A DNA stretch of 64,000 nt from JACCYQ01 sp036675565 (GCA_036675565.1 JAKFER010000243.1:62001-126000); one strand, 5' to 3'. Shown: positions 34,695 to 43,113, counted from the stretch's first letter. Numbers and translations are program-made. Notes: a model not told the origin generated them from the sequence alone.

Positions 34695-35431
34695 TCAGAC
34701 TAACCAACATCAATAAGCAATTTAAAAAATTGCATGCCTTAAAAGATATCAATATAGAATTGAATAAGGGCCAGGCTGTTTCATTGATCGGGCCAAATGG
34801 TTCAGGAAAAACCACCATCATCAAAAGCATTCTCGGTTTGGTTACTCCAAACAGCGGGCAAATATTTTTTGATGATGTAAATATTACGGACCAAGTTGAT
34901 TACAGAAGCCGCATTGGATATATGCCTCAAATTGGCCGCTACCCTGACAATATGAAGATTGGCCAATTATTCAAGATGATTAAAAATATCCGGGATACAG
35001 AGAGCAAACTGGATGAAGAATTATATTACAAATTTAAACTGGATACCATTCTTGACAAATCCATGCGCAATCTTTCAGGTGGTACAAGACAGAAAGTGAG
35101 TGCAGCATTGGCATTTTTGTTTGATGCGGATGTTTTGATCCTTGATGAACCTACCGCAGGCCTCGATCCACTTTCATCTGAAATATTGAAAGAAAAAATA
35201 CTGGATGAAAAAGAAAAAGGAAAATTAATCCTGATAACTTCTCATATACTCAGTGACCTGGAAGAATTGACTACGGATGTTTTATACATACAGGAAGGTA
35301 AAGTGATATTTTTTAAATCATTATCAGATCTGCGCCAGGAAACCGGTGAAGAAAAATTGAATAAAGCGATTGCGTGGCACATGAAAAACAGCATGAAGCA
35401 CGATCTGCGTTATATTAAAATTGCCAAATAA
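34691..35431 (+). CDS. nosF: NosF ABC transporter ATPase
   Basis: ATPase of the NosDFY complex that drives cofactor maturation of NosZ. Walker A GPNGSGKTT (residues 34-42), Q-loop near MPQIGRYP, signature LSGGTRQK (about 128-135), Walker B VLILDEPTAGLDP and the switch His in ITSHILSDLEE are all present. Length 246 is shorter than many NosF proteins but complete. It starts within the end of nosD (ATGA) and is followed by nosY after 8 bp. Confidence 0.93.
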   Translation: MIRLTNINKQFKKLHALKDINIELNKGQAVSLIGPNGSGKTTIIKSILGLVTPNSGQIFFDDVNITDQVDYRSRIGYMPQIGRYPDNMKIGQLFKMIKNIRDTESKLDEELYYKFKLDTILDKSMRNLSGGTRQKVSAALAFLFDADVLILDEPTAGLDPLSSEILKEKILDEKEKGKLILITSHILSDLEELTTDVLYIQEGKVIFFKSLSDLRQETGEEKLNKAIAWHMKNSMKHDLRYIKIAK

Positions 35432-35439
35432 AGAATACC

Positions 35440-36207
35440 ATGTTAAAGATCTCCAAATATGTTTTATATGATATCGCCAGAAATAAAGTGGCGATTGCTT
35501 ATACCCTGTTCCTGCTGGTTATATCATTAAGCTTTTTCCAGATGGAAGCAAACAGCGGTAAAGCTGTATTGAGTTTGCTGAATGTTGTATTGATCGTGGT
35601 TCCTTTGATCAGCCTGGTATTTTCGACTATACATTGGTACAACTCATACGAATTTATTGAACTGATGCTGACCCAACCGATCAGCCGTAAAAAAGTTTTA
35701 CTGAGTGAATTCAGTGGCATTGCTTCATCACTGGTTACTGCTTTTTTAATTGGTGTTGGATTGCCGGTATTGATCTACAATCCAGATAACATTGGCCTTG
35801 CATTGATTATTGTAGGCACATTATTAACGCTTGCTTTTACTTCAATCGCATTTTTAGCTTCCGTAAAGTCAAAAGATAAATCCCGGGGAATTGGCATTGC
35901 ATTATTATTATGGTTTTACTTTGCGTTGATCTATGACGGGCTGGTATTGATGATCCTTTTTTCTTTCAGTGATTATCCCATGGAGAAAATCACCTTGCTC
36001 CTTTCTTCTTTAAACCCGATAGACCTGGGCAGAATTTATTTGATGTTGCAAATGGATGTAAGTGCATTAATGGGATATACGGGTGCTACTTATAAAGAAT
36101 TTTTTGGAAGCAATGTTGGATTGTTTTATACAATAGGCATTATGTTTATTTGGATCATTGTTCCAATAATGCTGGCTGTAAGATCTTTCAATAAAAAAGA
36201 CCTCTGA
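35440..36207 (+). CDS. nosY: NosY ABC transporter permease
   Basis: Membrane partner of NosF. Six transmembrane helices are visible over 255 residues, with the conserved cytosolic motif QPISRKKVLLSEF between helices 2 and 3 that is typical of NosY/ABC-2 permeases and couples to the ATPase. It is the last gene of the nos operon and is followed by a strong bidirectional terminator. No NosR, NosX or ApbE homologue follows, in line with the clade II organisation. Confidence 0.92.
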   Translation: MLKISKYVLYDIARNKVAIAYTLFLLVISLSFFQMEANSGKAVLSLLNVVLIVVPLISLVFSTIHWYNSYEFIELMLTQPISRKKVLLSEFSGIASSLVTAFLIGVGLPVLIYNPDNIGLALIIVGTLLTLAFTSIAFLASVKSKDKSRGIGIALLLWFYFALIYDGLVLMILFSFSDYPMEKITLLLSSLNPIDLGRIYLMLQMDVSALMGYTGATYKEFFGSNVGLFYTIGIMFIWIIVPIMLAVRSFNKKDL

Positions 36208-36230
36208 TAGATATATTACTTGTGAATGAC

Positions 36231-36259
36231 AAATGCATGCTTTTGAAGCATGCATTTTT
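36231..36259. terminator. Bidirectional terminator after nosY
   Basis: Perfect 12-bp stem AAATGCATGCTT / AAGCATGCATTT with a 3-nt loop, with T-runs on both strands. It separates nosY from the convergent heme-copper-oxidase-like gene, whose stop codon touches its edge. Confidence 0.85.
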
Positions 36260-37544
36260 ATTCTACAAAAATAGAAAGCTGCCATTTTAATTGAGACCTG
36301 ATTTCACTCCAGATAATCCAAAAGCCGACAGGAAAAAATATGCTGAATATGAACAGCCCCTCCTGGTATTTTGGCAAAGCAAAACCCATCCATGCAAGCG
36401 TAGCCTGTAAAACCAATATCAATTCAGTAGTTATTAAAGAGAAGAAGAAAATATTCACACCTGCTCTTATCCTTCCAAGCAATTCAATTTTATAAGATTG
36501 TATTACCGCAGCCATTAAAAATAAACTAATGGAACCCAGTAATACAAAATGGAGGTAGCTGATAATAAAATTACGGAACGTAAATGCTATTTCAGCCACA
36601 AAAGGAAATGCACTGAAAAATTGCAAAATCATTTTTAAAACAAAAACGCTCATTGCCAATAAAAACAGCTTCTCAATACCATTCCATTTCCAATTTATTT
36701 TTTTAAGATCTTTCATCAACCAAAAAATACTCATTAATTGTATCCCGGCGCCTATACCTCCAATAACATAAAAAATCCATGAAGGCTTCATCCATAATAC
36801 AGAAAGAAAATAAGTTGGCAGTATGGAAATATTTAAAAAAAATAAAACCCGGTTACCAATGGTGTTTATTCTTCTTCTTTCAAGCATTTGGTAAAACAGC
36901 GCCAATACAACAAATGCAAAAAACCCATTGTATTGAAAATGTAAATAAAAATAGATCGCATTAAAATAAATGGGTTCACCCTTATAACCCATAACTATTA
37001 AAGGACCGGTTGTAAATGGCCCGATAGAGGAAATAACAAAATACACCAATGCCCAGCTTAAAAACTGTAAGGAGATAGTTTTAGGAGAAGCAGCAATCGC
37101 CTTCCAGCTCATAACAGATAAATAAAAACCACCCAAAATAGAAATGCTTGAAAATATTACGCTGAGCAAGGCATAACCCGTAAAAGGAAATGTAAATAAC
37201 ATGCCATAAGCTGAAACAAGAAAGATAACAGCAATGTTACGCCAATGATTAAACGAAATGTAATTACGGATTTCTGGAAAATACCTTATAAGTAAAGCCA
37301 GTATTACTGGCATCAACCATCCGCCAAAAGCAAAATGGGAATGCCCATGTAATACATTTTTAAATAATAAAGGAAAGCCATCCATAAATGGGAACATCCT
37401 GAGTAATAAACCCAAACACGCGACCAAAAAAAGATTAAAAAATGAAATGACCAGCAATTGTTTTACTAACAGTTCCAGGCGCTGATCACTGTTAAAATGA
37501 TTATTTGATTTTATATTTTTCAATAAGATCGCATCTCCCGTCAT
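36258..37544 (-). CDS. Multi-pass membrane protein distantly resembling heme-copper oxidase subunit I
   Basis: A 428-residue integral membrane protein with about 11-12 predicted helices and almost no soluble part. The histidines fall in three membrane-associated motifs: HGHSHFAFGGW (H66, H68, H70), LHFQYNGFFAF (H202) and YLHFVLLGSI (H332). These resemble, respectively, helix II (low-spin heme ligand), helix VI and helix X of cbb3 oxidases and NO reductases, but a helix VII His pair is not apparent. It might bind heme and take part in nitrogen-oxide or oxygen reduction, or be a degenerate relative. It is convergent with nosY and transcribed in the same direction as hemN. Assignment to the superfamily is a hypothesis; the gene itself is certain. 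Confidence 0.55.
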   Translation of the reverse strand: MTGDAILLKNIKSNNHFNSDQRLELLVKQLLVISFFNLFLVACLGLLLRMFPFMDGFPLLFKNVLHGHSHFAFGGWLMPVILALLIRYFPEIRNYISFNHWRNIAVIFLVSAYGMLFTFPFTGYALLSVIFSSISILGGFYLSVMSWKAIAASPKTISLQFLSWALVYFVISSIGPFTTGPLIVMGYKGEPIYFNAIYFYLHFQYNGFFAFVVLALFYQMLERRRINTIGNRVLFFLNISILPTYFLSVLWMKPSWIFYVIGGIGAGIQLMSIFWLMKDLKKINWKWNGIEKLFLLAMSVFVLKMILQFFSAFPFVAEIAFTFRNFIISYLHFVLLGSISLFLMAAVIQSYKIELLGRIRAGVNIFFFSLITTELILVLQATLAWMGFALPKYQEGLFIFSIFFPVGFWIIWSEIRSQLKWQLSIFVE

Positions 37545-37612
37545 AAAAAGTGCTGTTAATAAATATGCGATAAAAATCTGGTCAATATCAATGACACATT
37601 ATTCGTTTGATA

Positions 37613-38989
37613 TTATATAGCCTTGCTGAATTGAGGTATTGAACCCGTATCATTCTTCTTGTGTAAAAACATATCAAATGCGCTGCAGACATTGCGTTGA
37701 AAAAATTGTCCTTGTGGAGTCAGGCTGATTCCGTTTTCATCGTATGTTACCAACCCGTCTTGTTTCATTACTTCCAGGATCGGGAAACTATATTTTTTAA
37801 TCAGCGGTAAATGCTCAGTTTTAAAATTGGTTTCCCCATTACAAATAATATCTAAAATATATTGACGGAAAGCCTGGTCTTCTTCATTTAAAAAATAACC
37901 TTTTGTTATAGCCAGTTCTCCATTATTAATAGCTGCATAATAATCATGCAGCGCTTTTTCATTCTGAGCAAAACCAATGCCTGCATCACTGATGCTGGAA
38001 ACGCCAAGACCCAGTAATAATGTACTCTGGCGATAAGTATAACCCATAAAATTCCGATGCATCGTACCATTTTTCCATGCGGTGTATAATTCATCGTGAG
38101 GGAGTGCAAAATGATCCATGCCGATGTTGGTGTAACCGTTGGCTGTCAACATTTCCTGCCCTTTTAGATAAAGGTTGATCTTTAATTCGGCATCTGGTAA
38201 ATGTGTTTCGTCAAAAAGTCTTTGTCCTTTACTGGTCCATGGAACATGAGCGTAACTGTAAAATGCAATACGATCTGGCTTTAACTCAATTACCTGGTTT
38301 ATGGTGCGTTCCATACTTTGCATGGTTTGCAATGGCAATCCATATATCAGGTCATAATTTACAGAGGTAAACCCTATTTGCCTTGCTAATGTTGTAGCTC
38401 TTTCTACATTTTCTATGGGTTGAATACGATTGATCACCTTTTGTACTTCAGGATCATTATCCTGCACGCCATAACTGATGCGCCTGAAACCGAGTTTGTA
38501 TAATACTTTTAAATGTTGTTCTGTTGTATTGTTAGGATGACCCTCAATGCTGAATTCATGACGAGGGTGAATAATACTGCCTTTCAATATATAATTAATG
38601 AGTCGTTGCAGGTTTTTAGGAGAAAAAAAAGTGGGTGTTCCCCCGCCAATATGAAGCCCACTGATAACTGGTGTTTGCTTCATCATTTTACGATAGAGAT
38701 CCCACTCTTTTTCAATCACTGATAAATACTCATTTTCAACCTTGTGGTTTGTAGTTATCTTTTTATTGCAACCGCAATAGGTACAAAGTGATTCACAAAA
38801 AGGGAGATGTAAATAAAGACTGATCCCTTGCGTATGATTCACATCATGAAATTGCTGCAGAAACACATTTTTCCACCTGTCCTTATCGATATGGTTTTCC
38901 CAATAAGGCACAGTGGGGTAACTCGTATACCTGGGTACGGGTTGATTGTACTTTCTGACTAATAAAGGGTTTAGCTCAATTTGGTTCAT
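37613..38989 (-). CDS. hemN: Oxygen-independent coproporphyrinogen III dehydrogenase (HemN)
   Basis: Radical-SAM enzyme that converts coproporphyrinogen III to protoporphyrinogen IX without oxygen. The cluster motif C65-x3-C69-x2-C72-x-C74 (CESLCTYCGC) is the full HemN form with the fourth Cys, followed by HIGGGTPTFF and a C-terminal HemN domain (PLIKKYSFPILE...). Length 458 is typical for true HemN rather than the shorter HemW. It lies next to nos and ba3-oxidase genes and 100 bp from a perfect Fnr box, in line with anaerobic induction of hemN by Fnr/Anr in other bacteria. A -7-like TATTTTTG is present at 39001-38994 on the minus strand, very close to the start. Confidence 0.95.
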   Translation of the reverse strand: MNQIELNPLLVRKYNQPVPRYTSYPTVPYWENHIDKDRWKNVFLQQFHDVNHTQGISLYLHLPFCESLCTYCGCNKKITTNHKVENEYLSVIEKEWDLYRKMMKQTPVISGLHIGGGTPTFFSPKNLQRLINYILKGSIIHPRHEFSIEGHPNNTTEQHLKVLYKLGFRRISYGVQDNDPEVQKVINRIQPIENVERATTLARQIGFTSVNYDLIYGLPLQTMQSMERTINQVIELKPDRIAFYSYAHVPWTSKGQRLFDETHLPDAELKINLYLKGQEMLTANGYTNIGMDHFALPHDELYTAWKNGTMHRNFMGYTYRQSTLLLGLGVSSISDAGIGFAQNEKALHDYYAAINNGELAITKGYFLNEEDQAFRQYILDIICNGETNFKTEHLPLIKKYSFPILEVMKQDGLVTYDENGISLTPQGQFFQRNVCSAFDMFLHKKNDTGSIPQFSKAI

Positions 38990-39088
38990 GGCACAAAAAT
39001 AAAATTGCAGCCCACTGAAAAATATGATCTTAATTACCCTTGCACAGGATGTTTGTCAATAAAAAAATCTTATCAAAATCAGGTGACT

Positions 39089-39102
39089 TTGATATGGATC
39101 AA
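39089..39102. promoter_or_regulatory. Perfect Fnr box between hemN and the ba3 oxidase operon
   Basis: TTGAT-ATGG-ATCAA is an exact match to the Fnr/Anr consensus. It is 100 bp upstream of the hemN start and 148 bp upstream of the first oxidase gene. A degenerate -7 element (TTTTATTG, 39064-39057, minus strand) at a similar spacing points towards hemN, but the target gene is not settled. Confidence 0.65.
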
Positions 39103-39135
39103 TGCAAACGGGTACATGGAAATCGTAAATAATAA

Positions 39136-39162
39136 AACCTGATTTTCGTCAGGTTGTTTTTT
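39136..39162. terminator. Terminator-like hairpin between hemN and the oxidase operon
   Basis: AACCTGA / TCAGGTT, 7-bp stem with a 6-nt loop followed by a T-run. No gene ends here, so it may belong to a short transcript or be a leader structure. Confidence 0.4.
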
Positions 39163-39219
39163 GATTAACCTCACCTACTACACATACTATATGTCATAAG
39201 CCGGTCATACTCCGCAGGA

Positions 39220-39227
39220 TAATTTTG
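39220..39227 (+). promoter_or_regulatory. -7 element of the ba3 oxidase operon
   Basis: TAATTTTG matches TAnnTTTG; predicted start near 39233, 17 nt before the ATG at 39250. A perfect dyad ACATA-CTA-TATGT (39182-39194) is centred about 45 bp before the start and could be an activator site; there is no TTG at -33. Confidence 0.55.
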
Positions 39228-39249
39228 TCCCTGAATTAAAACAACAACA

Positions 39250-39435
39250 ATGGAAGAACTAAACCAGGGAGATACTTCACCCGCAATCGCCTCCAGCATC
39301 GGGACAGAATATATTAAAGTCCCCGCTAAACAAAAATTTATACCAAAAGGAGCAATGGCCTTCTTCGTTTTGCTCATCGTTTTATGCCTCGTTATTTGGT
39401 TTGGAATTTATTTCTTAATGCTTGAACGCAGTTAA
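39250..39435 (+). CDS. Cytochrome c oxidase subunit IIa (ba3-type small subunit)
   Basis: A 61-residue protein with one C-terminal membrane helix (PKGAMAFFVLLIVLCLVIW... LMLERS), which matches the single-helix subunit IIa of ba3-type (B-family) oxidases. It directly precedes subunit II (9-bp gap) and subunit I, the order found in ba3 operons. The N-terminal 25 residues are polar and cytoplasmic. Small size makes it easy to miss, but position and pattern support it. Confidence 0.85.
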   Translation: MEELNQGDTSPAIASSIGTEYIKVPAKQKFIPKGAMAFFVLLIVLCLVIWFGIYFLMLERS

Positions 39436-39444
39436 AACTTATAT

Positions 39445-39906
39445 ATGTCTGTAATTGATAAATCAGAAAAGAAAGTAATAATGATTTCAGGTGTTGTCAT
39501 TGGCCTGTTCATTTTCTCCATCCTGTACGCAAAAGACAAATATCAAACTGATGTTCCCGAATGTATCCCTTTTGATAAGGCATATACAGAACCGAAGATT
39601 AATCAGATAGATGAAAAGACTTTCCAGGTTTTTTCCGTTGCCAGCATGTGGCAGTTTGAACCTGCAGAAATATATGTTCCTGTAGGCAGTGAAGTAGATT
39701 TTTATCTGTCTTCAAAAGATGTTGTTCACGGATTTAACATTGCCGAAAAAAATGTGAACATGATGGCGGTGTATGGCAACATCAATAAAACCACCGTTCG
39801 ATTTGATGAACCCGGTGTATATAAAATCACCTGCCATGAATACTGCGGTGTAGGACACCAAAATATGCAGGCCGAAGTAATTGTACACCAACCTCAAACT
39901 AAATAA
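39445..39906 (+). CDS. ba3-type cytochrome c oxidase subunit II (CuA)
   Basis: Takes electrons from cytochrome c via a binuclear CuA centre. One N-terminal membrane anchor (residues 11-29) precedes a periplasmic cupredoxin domain. The CuA ligands are all present: H95, C130, C134, H138 and M141 (CHEYCGVGHQNM). The single anchor and the short length (153) are characteristic of the B-family enzymes, unlike the two-helix A-family subunit II. It follows subunit IIa by 9 bp and precedes subunit I by 20 bp. Confidence 0.93.
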   Translation: MSVIDKSEKKVIMISGVVIGLFIFSILYAKDKYQTDVPECIPFDKAYTEPKINQIDEKTFQVFSVASMWQFEPAEIYVPVGSEVDFYLSSKDVVHGFNIAEKNVNMMAVYGNINKTTVRFDEPGVYKITCHEYCGVGHQNMQAEVIVHQPQTK

Positions 39907-39926
39907 CCAACGACAAACTAATTATC

Positions 39927-41609
39927 ATGCAAGTAAGCAGATCACTTAAAAGAGTTATTTTCTGGCTACTGGGTATTCCTGTAACACTACTTATACTGGG
40001 AATTTACCACGGATTAATGCAAACCATTTATCGTGCAGGCATTTTGAATGATTCCAGTTTTTTAAAATTAGAATATTACCAGGGCCTTACACTTCACGGT
40101 GTAATCAATGCCATTGTTCTCACTACATTTTTCGCAGTTGCATTTGGTCATGCATGTATGACTTTCTTCCTGAAAAGAGAACCGAATAAAAAAGCCATGT
40201 GGATCAGTTTCTGGCTGATGGTAATTGGAACCGTTCTGGCAGCATGGGCTATGTTAGCCGGTAAAGCTTCGGTGCTGTATACATTTTACCCGCCTTTAAA
40301 AGGACACCCATTTTTTTATTTAGGAACAGCATTGATTATTGTAGGTTCATGGATTCCATTATTCGATTGGGCCCGTATGTACCGTGAATGGAGAAGAGAA
40401 AATCCAACAACAAAAATTCCATTAGCTGTATTGGGAACGCTCATAAACTTCATTATCTGGTTTGTGTGTACGCTGGCCGTTGCCTACGAAGTTTTGGTGT
40501 TATTGTTACCATGGTCCATGGGTATGTCCGATATAAATGTTACACTGGCAAGAACATTATTCTGGTTTTTCGGGCATGCATTGGTGTATTTCTGGTTGCT
40601 GCCTGCATACATCATGTTTTATGTTATGCTTCCCAAACTGGCAGGTGGAAAATTATATTCTGATTTAGCCGGCCGCATTGCTTTATTTGGATTCCTTATT
40701 TTTTCCATTCCAGTAGGTGTACACCACCAGTTTAGTGATCCAAGCATTGGCCAAAACATTAAATTCTTCCATGGCTTACTTACATATGGTGTCACTATAC
40801 CAAGTTTTATTACTGCATTTACTATTGCAGCATCTTTGGAATATGCCGGGGTAAAACGCGGTGCAAAAGGATTGTTTGGATGGATGGCAAGGTTGCCATA
40901 CCTGGATACAAACAATTTTATGTTTGCCTACCTGATCGCCGGTTTGATCCTGTTTATTTTTGGTGGACTAACTGGTATAGTAAACGCTTCTTACTCTTTA
41001 AACAATGTAATTCATAATACATCCTGGTTGCCTGGTCACTTTCATATGACGGTTGCCGGACCTGTTTTTCTTGCCATCATTGGTATGTGTACTTACCTCT
41101 ATTCAAAAATGAGTGGTAAGAAAATTTTTCTGCCTAAAGTAAACGTGATCATTCCTTATTTGTGGATGATCGGTGTACTGATATTTTCATCAGGATTGAT
41201 GTGGGGTGGATTAATAGGTGAACCCAGGAGGACAAACCTGGGTATGACTTACCTGAATCCTAAACACGAATTATTTACGCCAGAATGGGTTCCCACAACC
41301 ATGCTTGCATTGCTGGGTGGCATCATTATGTTTATTGCAGCCATGCTTTTCATAGTTGTATTTTTTGGAACCATGCTTAGAAAGAAACAGGTAGATGCAG
41401 TTTTAGAATTACCCTACAGCGAAGCATATCATGATGAAAAAAGAATTCCGCTTTTTGACCGGTTTAAACCATGGTTGGTAACCATGGGAGTAATTATCGT
41501 GATTGCATATACACCTGCATTATATGATGCAGTAACCAATCCGGGTCCCAATGCCCCACGATTTACACCGGCCAATCCCGTTCCAGATATGCTGAAAGTA
41601 AAAAAATGA
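39927..41609 (+). CDS. ba3-type cytochrome c oxidase subunit I
   Basis: Catalytic, proton-pumping subunit of a high-affinity oxygen reductase. Twelve or more membrane helices; heme ligands H57 (LTLHGVINA) and H371/H373 (GHFHMTVAG), CuB ligands H217, H266 and H267, with the cross-linked H217-x3-Y221 (GHALVYFW) pair. The glutamate of the A-family D channel is not evident, which with the small subunit II places it in the B (ba3) family. Length 560. B-family oxidases have high oxygen affinity and some reduce NO, which suits the neighbouring N2O-reduction genes. It overlaps the Sco gene by 4 bp (ATGA). Confidence 0.93.
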   Translation: MQVSRSLKRVIFWLLGIPVTLLILGIYHGLMQTIYRAGILNDSSFLKLEYYQGLTLHGVINAIVLTTFFAVAFGHACMTFFLKREPNKKAMWISFWLMVIGTVLAAWAMLAGKASVLYTFYPPLKGHPFFYLGTALIIVGSWIPLFDWARMYREWRRENPTTKIPLAVLGTLINFIIWFVCTLAVAYEVLVLLLPWSMGMSDINVTLARTLFWFFGHALVYFWLLPAYIMFYVMLPKLAGGKLYSDLAGRIALFGFLIFSIPVGVHHQFSDPSIGQNIKFFHGLLTYGVTIPSFITAFTIAASLEYAGVKRGAKGLFGWMARLPYLDTNNFMFAYLIAGLILFIFGGLTGIVNASYSLNNVIHNTSWLPGHFHMTVAGPVFLAIIGMCTYLYSKMSGKKIFLPKVNVIIPYLWMIGVLIFSSGLMWGGLIGEPRRTNLGMTYLNPKHELFTPEWVPTTMLALLGGIIMFIAAMLFIVVFFGTMLRKKQVDAVLELPYSEAYHDEKRIPLFDRFKPWLVTMGVIIVIAYTPALYDAVTNPGPNAPRFTPANPVPDMLKVKK

Positions 41610-42244
41610 TCAAATGGGATAACATATGGATCTATTTCGCCATCATCCTGGCAACACCATTTGGCGCCTATGGCGTGTACAGTTGGTACACAAGCAAATT
41701 TGAAAAGTTGCCGGTATTTGGAAGTGAAAGAAGAGGATTGGAAAAAGATGGAGAACATCGCATTGCTGATTTTCATTTAATAAACCAGGACGGAGAATGG
41801 AGAAGCACCAAAGAATGGGAAGGAAAAATTGTAGTTGCAGATTTCTTCTTTACAACATGTCCAACCATTTGTCCTAAGATGACTGCTTCATTAAAAAAAA
41901 TCAGCGAGGTGTATAAAGATGATGAAGTGTTGATCAATTCATTTACGGTTGATCCCGAACGTGATAACCCGGAAAAATTAAGCGCATACATTAAGAAGTT
42001 TAACCTGCCTGTTGAAAATTGGGATCTGTTGACAGGCTCAAAACAAGAAATCTATAAGTTGGCCCGCAACAGTTTTATGGTGGTAGCTACAGATGGTGAT
42101 GGCGGACCCACAGATTTTATTCATAGTGAAAACCTGGTACTTGTTGACAAAAAGAAACGCATACGCGGATACTATGATGGCACCAGTAAAAAAGAAGTTG
42201 ACCAATTAATTATTGATATTAAAAAACTGAAAAATGAAAATTAA
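41606..42244 (+). CDS. SCO1/SenC-family copper chaperone
   Basis: Membrane-anchored thioredoxin-fold protein that loads the CuA site of cytochrome oxidase. A helix at residues 8-27 anchors it; the copper ligands are C85-x3-C89 (CPTICP) and H173 (FIHSENLVLV). Length 212 is typical. It is coupled to the oxidase subunit I gene by a 4-bp overlap and overlaps the next cytochrome gene by 11 bp, so it probably serves this oxidase; it might also assist CuA assembly in NosZ. Confidence 0.92.
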   Translation: MIKWDNIWIYFAIILATPFGAYGVYSWYTSKFEKLPVFGSERRGLEKDGEHRIADFHLINQDGEWRSTKEWEGKIVVADFFFTTCPTICPKMTASLKKISEVYKDDEVLINSFTVDPERDNPEKLSAYIKKFNLPVENWDLLTGSKQEIYKLARNSFMVVATDGDGGPTDFIHSENLVLVDKKKRIRGYYDGTSKKEVDQLIIDIKKLKNEN

Positions 42245-42782
42245 GTTATTTATAACTGGTTTATTTATTTCACTGGCTGGCATGATGACTGTGCAGGCCG
42301 AAACACCAATCGAGGAAGGAAAATCGATTTTTACATCTCGCTGTGCTGCCTGCCATAGTGTAAACAAAGTACTAACAGGCCCGGCATTGGCGGGGGTTGA
42401 TGAAAGAAGATCTCTTGACTGGATCGTTAATTTTATTCACTCTTCGCAAACCATGGTGAAAGAAGGCGACAAGGATGCCATTGCCATTTTTGAAAAATTC
42501 AACAAAATCCCGATGCCTGATCATAAAGACATCAGTGCAGAAAAAATAAAAAGCATTGTTGAATATATTAAGTCTGAAACAGTGGCAGCGGCGGCAGTTA
42601 CACAAATTAAAAAGCCAGGTAAATTAAGACCAACTTATACTCCATTAACCATACAGGATAATTATGGTTTCTATATTGCCTTTTTTATAGTAGTTGCGCT
42701 ACTTATTGTAGGACTATTGTTTGCTGTTCAATTAAAATCAATCAGCCGCGAAGCGGCAGATAAAAATATCCCGTTACAGTAA
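42234..42782 (+). CDS. Membrane-anchored cytochrome c
   Basis: Class I cytochrome c with signal peptide (cleavage after VQA, residue 22), heme site C37-x2-C40-H41 (CAACH), a likely axial Met in KIPMPDHK, and a C-terminal membrane helix (about residues 143-165) that tethers it to the periplasmic face. It probably donates electrons to the CuA site of the ba3 oxidase encoded just upstream. It begins within the Sco gene (11-bp overlap). The stop codon lies inside a small CCCGTTA/TAACGGG hairpin and is followed by a strong terminator. Confidence 0.9.
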   Translation: MKIKLFITGLFISLAGMMTVQAETPIEEGKSIFTSRCAACHSVNKVLTGPALAGVDERRSLDWIVNFIHSSQTMVKEGDKDAIAIFEKFNKIPMPDHKDISAEKIKSIVEYIKSETVAAAAVTQIKKPGKLRPTYTPLTIQDNYGFYIAFFIVVALLIVGLLFAVQLKSISREAADKNIPLQ

Positions 42783-42808
42783 CGGGAATCGTTGGTTTAG
42801 TTCAATTC

Positions 42809-42840
42809 CCAGCCCCGGTTCCCCGGGGCTGGCTTTTTTT
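42809..42840 (+). terminator. Intrinsic terminator of the ba3 oxidase operon
   Basis: Perfect 10-bp, GC-rich stem CCAGCCCCGG / CCGGGGCTGG with a TTCC loop, followed by seven T residues. Confidence 0.9.
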
Positions 42841-42917
42841 GTGACTATGAAGCTAAATAAAAATTCGAACTAAAATAATTGGTTTGCAGAGCAACCGTTG
42901 ATTGAAATACTAAAAGC

Positions 42918-42985
42918 TGAATGGCTGCGGGATGGTAGCGATAGCCCGCAGCGCAGCGAGGACTAAAGCGAACAGCCCGGACAAT
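42918..42985. repeat. GC-rich intergenic element, possible interspersed repeat
   Basis: The 368-bp gap between the oxidase operon and trmD contains a G/C-rich island unlike its AT-rich surroundings. It holds a perfect 8-bp dyad GCTGCGGG (42924-42931) / CCCGCAGC (42945-42952), then GCGCAGCGAGGACTAAAG and GCGAACAGCCCGG. There is no open frame. I recall similar GC-rich strings recurring between genes of related bacteria, but only one copy is in this window. The rest of the gap holds the oxidase terminator and the trmD promoter tract. Confidence 0.4.
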
Positions 42986-43071
42986 TGTTGATCAAAGCGG
43001 TGAACGATAAAAGCCCCAAAAGAATCTCCCATGCTAACCGCCGAACCCACCTATTATAATTTTCCTAATTA

Positions 43072-43102
43072 CTAAACGCTAAACAACTAAACGACTAAAC
43101 CT
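43072..43102 (+). repeat. CTAAAC tract upstream of trmD
   Basis: Four CTAAAC hexamers start at 43072, 43079, 43087 and 43095, with 7- then 8-bp spacing and variable dinucleotides between. The tract ends 11 bp before the trmD -7 element. Confidence 0.7.
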
Positions 43103-43113
43103 TATCGCCTTCT

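Noticed and set aside
37579..37590. TGGT-CAAT-ATCA as a further Fnr box upstream of the oxidase-like gene
   Set aside because: One mismatch in the core and no -7 element at the expected distance; mentioned only as a weak possibility.
42918..42985. GC-rich dyad as a tRNA or CRISPR element
   Set aside because: No cloverleaf, anticodon arm or CCA end, and no repeated spacer pattern was found; only one dyad is present.
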